The position numbers and the translations under genes were made by a program. Below are positions 59,871 through 64,000 of a stretch of DNA of 64,000 bases, piece after piece. The stretch is from the NCBI RefSeq assembly GCF_024809975.1, contig NZ_JANUDY010000008.1, positions 1-64,000 of the forward strand. Direction: 5' to 3'. The notes under the pieces are model-generated. The model did not search any database and was not told the origin of the DNA. It worked only from the letters and a program-made list of their open reading frames with translations. How positions within the stretch are numbered: the stretch's first letter is position 1; each line of letters starts with the position of its first letter. The stretch comes from Comamonas sp. BIGb0152 (GTDB lineage: Bacteria; Pseudomonadota; Gammaproteobacteria; Burkholderiales; Burkholderiaceae_C).

Positions 59871-59890
59871 TTGCAATAGTTTTATTGCAA
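59871..59890. promoter_or_regulatory. Inverted repeat upstream of the lone receiver gene
   Basis: TTGCAATA (59871-59878) and TATTGCAA (59883-59890) are perfect 8-bp arms around GTTT. The repeat lies 24 bases before the start at 59915, within the expected promoter. Confidence 0.5.
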
Positions 59891-59914
59891 TAATATTTCA
59901 TTATTGGATTTGCA

Positions 59915-60286
59915 ATGAGAATAGTCTACATAGAAGACAATGACGAGCTGCGCGAGACCATTGGAAGCCTGATGGAAGCGCCGGGCCGCAGCGTGACTTG
60001 TTGCGCCAATGCGGAAGAGGCGCTACAGCTCGATGCGCAGGCGCCGTTTGACCTGGTGGTCACCGATGTCAGCCTGCCCGGCCAGTCGGGCACCGAGCTG
60101 GCGCAAGCCCTGCTCAAACAATCGCCCCAGCGTTGGATTGTGCTGTGCTCGGGCTACGACCTGGGCCACTACCCCGCCCAGTGGGGGCCCCATGTGCGCA
60201 GCTTGCTCAAGCCCTTCGAGATTGAAGAGCTCGAAGCCTTGCTCGGCCAGATTGAGGCCCAGCGCGCCGGTGCGGCGCTGCAGTAA
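59915..60286 (+). CDS. Single-domain response regulator
   Basis: A 123-residue receiver domain without output domain: MRIVYIEDNDELRETIGSLM with acidic pair E7-D8, phospho-acceptor in DLVVTDVSLPGQSG near D53, switch region in WIVLCSGYDLG, and conserved lysine in RSLLKPFEIEELEALLG. It may act as a phosphate shuttle for the receiver-kinase encoded convergently next to it. The ribosome binding site is poor. An inverted repeat lies just upstream. Confidence 0.87.
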   Translation: MRIVYIEDNDELRETIGSLMEAPGRSVTCCANAEEALQLDAQAPFDLVVTDVSLPGQSGTELAQALLKQSPQRWIVLCSGYDLGHYPAQWGPHVRSLLKPFEIEELEALLGQIEAQRAGAALQ

Positions 60287-60345
60287 CTGGCCTCAAGAAA
60301 GTCGAAGAGGGCCGAGGATGTCCTCTGCGCCCATCACCACCGGAT

Positions 60346-61476
60346 TCAAAGCACCGCCTGGCGGTGCTGCGCCAGGGGCTGGCGCGGCAGCCGGATCTCG
60401 AACCGGGTCTGCCCATCAGCGGACTGCACCTGGATGCTGCCCCCATGCGCCCGGGCAATCTGCTGGGCAATATAGAGCCCCAGGCCCAGGCCTTCACTTT
60501 GCCCCGGCTGGCGCTCCCCACCCCTGAACGGCTTGAACAGATCGGGCAACAAGGCCGGCGCAATGCTGCCGCCGTTCTGGATGGACAGCAGCAGCTCGCC
60601 GGGCTGGCTGCCATCCAGCGCCACCGTGATGGGCTCGCCCGCTGCGCCATGCTTCATGGCATTGCCCAAGATATTGCTCAGCACCTGGGCCAGGCGTTCG
60701 CCGTCCCATCGCCCCTGGGTGTCACCCTGCGCTGTGTAGTGCAGCACGCGGTCCGCTGCACACTGGCGGGCATCTTCCACTGCCGCCTCGCACAAGCGGG
60801 CCAGGTCCATATCGGCCAGGCTCAGGCGCAGGCCCCCGGCCTGGCGGATGCGGGTCACGTCCAGCAAATCCTCCACCATGCGCGCCATGCGCTGGCTGTT
60901 GCCCAGCAGCCGCTCGGCCAGCTCTTCGTTCTTGCTGGCATCGGTCTGGCGCTTGAGCAGGCTGGCGGTCATCTTGATGGTCTGCAAGGGGTTGCGCAGG
61001 TCGTGGCTGAGCACGGCCATGAACATCTCGTTGACGCGCAGCGCCTCGGTACGCTCCTGCAGCTGCTGGGCCAGCTCTTGCTTGCGGCGGTGCAGCTCGA
61101 AAAAGATATTCACCTTGGCGCTGAGCATGTCCGGGTCGATGGGCTTGTACAGAAAGTCGACCGCGCCGCTCTCATAGCCCTGGAACTGCCAGTTTTGCTC
61201 ATGCGTGCCGGCGGTGATGAAGATCAGCGGAATATGGCGCGTGCGCTCGCTGCCCCGGATCAGTGCGGCCAGGTCAAAGCCGTTCATCTCCGGCATCTGC
61301 ACATCCAGCAGGGCCAGCGCCACATCGCTGTGCAGCAGCAGCAGCTCCAGCGCCTCGCGCGCTGAATGGGCCTTGAGGAACTGCACACCGTCGCGCTGGA
61401 GCAGGGCTTCCAGGGCCACCAGGTTCTGCGGAATGTCGTCAACGATCAGGCATTTGATGCCATCAATGGTATTCAT
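60346..61476 (-). CDS. Receiver-histidine kinase (REC-HisKA-HATPase)
   Basis: A 376-residue soluble kinase. The N-terminal receiver (about 5-125) has IKCLIVDDIPQNLVALEALL, phospho-acceptor DVQMPEMNGFD and KPIDPDML. The HisKA helix carries the histidine in AVLSHDLRNPLQTIKMTASLL near 168. The HATPase has LSNILGNAMKHG and GLGLGLYIAQQIARAHGGSI. No membrane segment, so it senses through its receiver or a partner. ATG 61476 starts the conserved receiver. It follows CheR on the same strand and converges on the single-domain receiver. Part of a phosphorelay-like cluster. Confidence 0.9.
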   Translation of the reverse strand: MNTIDGIKCLIVDDIPQNLVALEALLQRDGVQFLKAHSAREALELLLLHSDVALALLDVQMPEMNGFDLAALIRGSERTRHIPLIFITAGTHEQNWQFQGYESGAVDFLYKPIDPDMLSAKVNIFFELHRRKQELAQQLQERTEALRVNEMFMAVLSHDLRNPLQTIKMTASLLKRQTDASKNEELAERLLGNSQRMARMVEDLLDVTRIRQAGGLRLSLADMDLARLCEAAVEDARQCAADRVLHYTAQGDTQGRWDGERLAQVLSNILGNAMKHGAAGEPITVALDGSQPGELLLSIQNGGSIAPALLPDLFKPFRGGERQPGQSEGLGLGLYIAQQIARAHGGSIQVQSADGQTRFEIRLPRQPLAQHRQAVL

Positions 61477-61552
61477 GGAGCTACAAGTCAAAAGCTAAGC
61501 CTACCCAGCGATGCACGGTGCATCGCCATTGGCAGGGCGGATATTCTTAAAA

Positions 61553-62395
61553 CTACGCAATACTAGTTTTCTTTTGGTAAATCTTTTCCACCGGGGCCAC
61601 ATCATCAAAAGCATGGGCCTGGTTGGAAAATCGCAAGGATTCTTTCATGCCCAAACCCAAAAACCCCCGGTGGCATAAAGATTGCCTGAAGAGATCAAAG
61701 GCACGGTTCTGCAAATCCGAGTCAAAATAGATCAGCACATTGCGGCAGGATATCAAATGCATTTCTGCAAAAACACTGTCGGTCGCCAGGCTGTGGTCGG
61801 CAAATACCACGTTTTTGCGCAGCTCTTTATCCAGTACCACATGGCCATAATGGGCGGTGTAATAATCGGCCAGCGAGCGCGTACCGCCCGAGCGCAGATA
61901 ATTTTCTGAGAAAGACTCCGCGCGTTCAATGGCAAAAATGCCTTGCTCGGCCACCCGCAGTGCCTGCGAGTTGATGTCGGTCGCATAGATCAGGCTGCGC
62001 TCCAGCAGGCCTTCTTCCTGCAGCAAGATCGCCAGCGAGTACACCTCTTCGCCGGTGCTGCAGCCGGCCACCCAGATCTTGAGCGAGGGGTAGGTGCGCA
62101 ACAGCGGAATCACCTCGCGGCGCAGCGCTGCAAAATACGCCGGATCGCGAAACATGTCGCTGACCTGCACCGTCAAATAACCCAAGAGCGCCGTAAAGGC
62201 GGCGGGGTCATGCATGATCCGGTCCTGCAATTGCGACAGGGTTTTGCAGCCAAAAGTGGCCAGCGCTGCCCCCAGCCCGCGCTTGATCGAGCCCTGCGCA
62301 TAACCGCGAAAATCATAGTGGTAGCGGTAATAAATACCGTCGAGCAGCAGGCGCTGCTCAATCTCGGCAATCTCGGCCTTTTTGCGTAATGGCAT
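61553..62395 (-). CDS. CheR-type protein-glutamate methyltransferase
   Basis: A 280-residue S-adenosylmethionine-dependent methyltransferase. The N-terminal CheR-N helices contain YHYDFRGYAQGSIKRGLG. The SAM site is KIWVAGCSTGEEVYSLAILL near residue 120; later motifs are SLIYATDINSQALRVAEQGI and HLISCRNVLIYFD. It starts 7 bases after the hybrid kinase stop, so the two are co-expressed. There is no CheB in the window and no methyl-accepting receptor, so the target is unclear; such CheR proteins often accompany hybrid kinases in non-chemotaxis relays. Confidence 0.9.
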   Translation of the reverse strand: MPLRKKAEIAEIEQRLLLDGIYYRYHYDFRGYAQGSIKRGLGAALATFGCKTLSQLQDRIMHDPAAFTALLGYLTVQVSDMFRDPAYFAALRREVIPLLRTYPSLKIWVAGCSTGEEVYSLAILLQEEGLLERSLIYATDINSQALRVAEQGIFAIERAESFSENYLRSGGTRSLADYYTAHYGHVVLDKELRKNVVFADHSLATDSVFAEMHLISCRNVLIYFDSDLQNRAFDLFRQSLCHRGFLGLGMKESLRFSNQAHAFDDVAPVEKIYQKKTSIA

Positions 62396-62402
62396 AGGGC
62401 TT

Positions 62403-64000
62403 TTACTTGGGCATCCACACCCGCACCAGGGACAGCAGTTTTTCCACGTCCAGGGGCTTGGCGATGTAATCGTTGGCACCGGCCGCCAGGCATTTTTCCT
62501 GGTCGTCCTTCATGGCCTTGGCGGTCAGCGCAATGATGGGCAGGCGCTTCAAATGCGCGCGGCTGCGAATCTCGCGCATGGCGGTATAGCCATCCATCTC
62601 GGGCATCATGATGTCCATCAGCACCAGGTCCACGCCGCTGTCCTCGCGGTCCAGCGCCTCCAGCGCTTCGCGGCCATTGCGGGCAATGTCCACCGCAATG
62701 CCGGTAGGCTCCAAAATGCTGGTCAGCGCAAACACATTGCGCACATCGTCTTCCACCACCAGTACCTTGCGGCCCTCCAGTGCGGCCTCGCGGCTGCGGG
62801 CCTGGGCCAGCATTTGCTGGTGCTCGGGCGACAGGCGCGACTCCACCTGGTGCAGGAACAGGGTCACCTCGTCGAGCAGGCGCTCGGGCGAGCGGGCATC
62901 CTTGATGATGATCGAGTGCGAGAAGCGCCGCAGCTGCGTCTCCTCATCGCGCGACAGCGCCCGGCCGGTGTAGACGATCACCGGCGGGAAGGACACGCCG
63001 TCTTGCTCCGACATGCGCTCAAGCAGCGCAAAGCCGCTCATGTCGGGCAGGTTCAGGTCCATGATCATGCAGTCATAGGTGCCCTGGGCCAAATGTGCCA
63101 AGGCCTGGGCGGCCGTGCCTGCGCAGACCACCTCGACCTCGCTGTTGCCCAGCAGGCTGTGCACGCTGTCGCGCTGGCGCTCGTCGTCTTCCACCAGCAG
63201 CACGCGGTGGATGTTCTGGGTGAACTTGGCCTCCAGGCGCTTGAGTGCCTGGGCCAGCTCCTCGCGCTGCACGGGCTTCAAGGCGTAACCCAGCGCGCCG
63301 CGCACCAGCGCTTCTTGCGAGTAGTCGGCCACCGAGACGATGTGCACCGGAATATGGCGCGTGGCCGGGTTGCGCTTGAGCTGGTCGAGCACGCCCAGGC
63401 CAGAGAAATCGGGCAGGTTGATGTCCAGCACAATCGCATTGGGCAAAAACTGCAGCGCGGCTGCCAGGCCATCGGCCGCATTGCGCGCCACCTGGCAGCT
63501 AAAGCCCATCTCGCGCGCCAGCTCTTGCAGGATGTCGGCAAAACGCGGGTCGTCCTCTACCACCAGAATATGCCGGCCCTGGATGATGGTCGGCAGCGCG
63601 GTCGCCATCGCCGTCGTCATTCCTGCAGCGATCCCCGCCGCGATGGCCACCGTGGGGGCCGGGGCCGTTGCAGGGGCTGCTGGCATGCTGGCGGCCAGGG
63701 TGCGGGGCGCTGCTGCCGGGGGCAGTTTCTGCAGTGGTGCGGCAGCGGGTGCAGCGCGCAGCGCGTCTGCCGCTCTGGGGGTAGCCGGCGTTTCTGCAGC
63801 CGGCGCAGCGGCCTGCACCAGTGGCATATGAAAGCTGAACACGCTGCCCTGGCCCGGCGTACTTTGCACGCTGACCTGGCCGCCCAGCAGCTGCGCCAGG
63901 TCGCGTGCAATCGACAGGCCCAGGCCCGTGCCGCCGTACTTGCGGTGGGTGCTGCCATCGGCCTGCTGAAACGCCTCAAAAATCAGCTGCTGCTGGTGCT
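62403..64000 (-). CDS. Hybrid sensor histidine kinase with three C-terminal receivers (5' end beyond window)
   Basis: The C-terminal 531 residues of a large kinase; the start lies beyond the right edge. It begins inside the HATPase domain: [20 protein letters not shown], then [17 protein letters not shown]. An Ala/Pro-rich linker follows. Receiver 1 has [20 protein letters not shown] and [11 protein letters not shown]. Receiver 2 has [19 protein letters not shown] and [11 protein letters not shown]. Receiver 3 has [20 protein letters not shown] and [18 protein letters not shown]. The sensory and HisKA parts are not visible. Upstream gene of the CheR / receiver-kinase operon. Confidence 0.9.
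   Translation of the reverse strand, partial: HQQQLIFEAFQQADGSTHRKYGGTGLGLSIARDLAQLLGGQVSVQSTPGQGSVFSFHMPLVQAAAPAAETPATPRAADALRAAPAAAPLQKLPPAAAPRTLAASMPAAPATAPAPTVAIAAGIAAGMTTAMATALPTIIQGRHILVVEDDPRFADILQELAREMGFSCQVARNAADGLAAALQFLPNAIVLDINLPDFSGLGVLDQLKRNPATRHIPVHIVSVADYSQEALVRGALGYALKPVQREELAQALKRLEAKFTQNIHRVLLVEDDERQRDSVHSLLGNSEVEVVCAGTAAQALAHLAQGTYDCMIMDLNLPDMSGFALLERMSEQDGVSFPPVIVYTGRALSRDEETQLRRFSHSIIIKDARSPERLLDEVTLFLHQVESRLSPEHQQMLAQARSREAALEGRKVLVVEDDVRNVFALTSILEPTGIAVDIARNGREALEALDREDSGVDLVLMDIMMPEMDGYTAMREIRSRAHLKRLPIIALTAKAMKDDQEKCLAAGANDYIAKPLDVEKLLSLVRVWMPK

Noticed and set aside
1-64000. tRNA, rRNA or riboswitch elements
   Set aside because: No tRNA-like cloverleaf tails, rRNA signatures or known riboswitch cores were recognised by eye; a covariance-model search would be needed to exclude small RNAs.

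Overview
The window looks like chromosomal DNA of a high-GC betaproteobacterium of the family Comamonadaceae, most likely Comamonas or a close relative. The clues are tripartite-tricarboxylate (Bug/TctC-type) binding proteins beside catabolic genes, many LysR/IclR/TetR/LacI regulators each guarding a small divergent operon, short SD-led operons and IPTL-CTERM-type surface proteins. The genus is an inference from gene style. No rRNA, tRNA, phage, transposase or CRISPR array was recognised.

Layout: 0-2.5 kb holds an IPTL-CTERM exported protein and an empty stretch with a dispersed repeat. 2.5-14.2 kb is a six-gene minus-strand catabolic operon (Zn alcohol dehydrogenase, aldehyde dehydrogenase, single-chain biotin-dependent acyl-CoA carboxylase, two acyl-CoA ligases, branched-chain-amino-acid-type binding protein). 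It is divergent from a TetR regulator, with a perfect 16-bp palindrome between them. 14.3-15.8 kb is a FecI/FecR pair with a Fur-box-like site. 16.2-19.6 kb holds two tandem members of an unrecognised exported protein family; two more members lie at 36.0-37.5 and 51.1-52.7 kb. 19.6-26.3 kb is an IclR-controlled acyl-CoA locus (CaiB/BaiF CoA-transferase, AcuI-like reductase, acyl-CoA dehydrogenase, Bug protein, nitronate monooxygenase-like enzyme). 26.3-31.4 kb holds proP and a folate-independent methionine synthase system (mesD, mesX, metR-like regulator).

31.6-32.3 kb carries two gene remnants. 32.3-35.7 kb is a LysR regulator divergent from a DsrE / FMN-barrel / Fe-S reductase operon. 37.6-39.2 kb has a membrane-anchored Mrr-type nuclease and a DoxX protein. 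39.5-42.9 kb pairs an STN-domain TonB receptor with a siderophore-esterase-like hydrolase. 43.0-46.6 kb is a glucarate locus (LacI regulator, Bug protein, gudD) with two identical 12-bp operators. 46.8-50.9 kb is an iron locus (MFS, hemP, TonB receptor) with two Fur-box-like sites. 52.8-55.7 kb has fsr, a hypothetical gene and a nucleotidyltransferase. 55.9-58.5 kb encodes a large cadherin-like exported protein. 58.8-64 kb is a signalling block (NarL-type regulator, lone receiver, receiver-kinase, CheR, hybrid kinase running off the window).

The least explained content is the four-copy exported protein family. All four mature proteins keep exactly six cysteines in three pairs and two copies of a GKPGRG/DVQG module. 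All four genes start with GTG or TTG, and they share an almost identical 69-bp core in direct orientation. The single-chain carboxylase operon and the DsrE/FMN/Fe-S operon are the next most interesting units.
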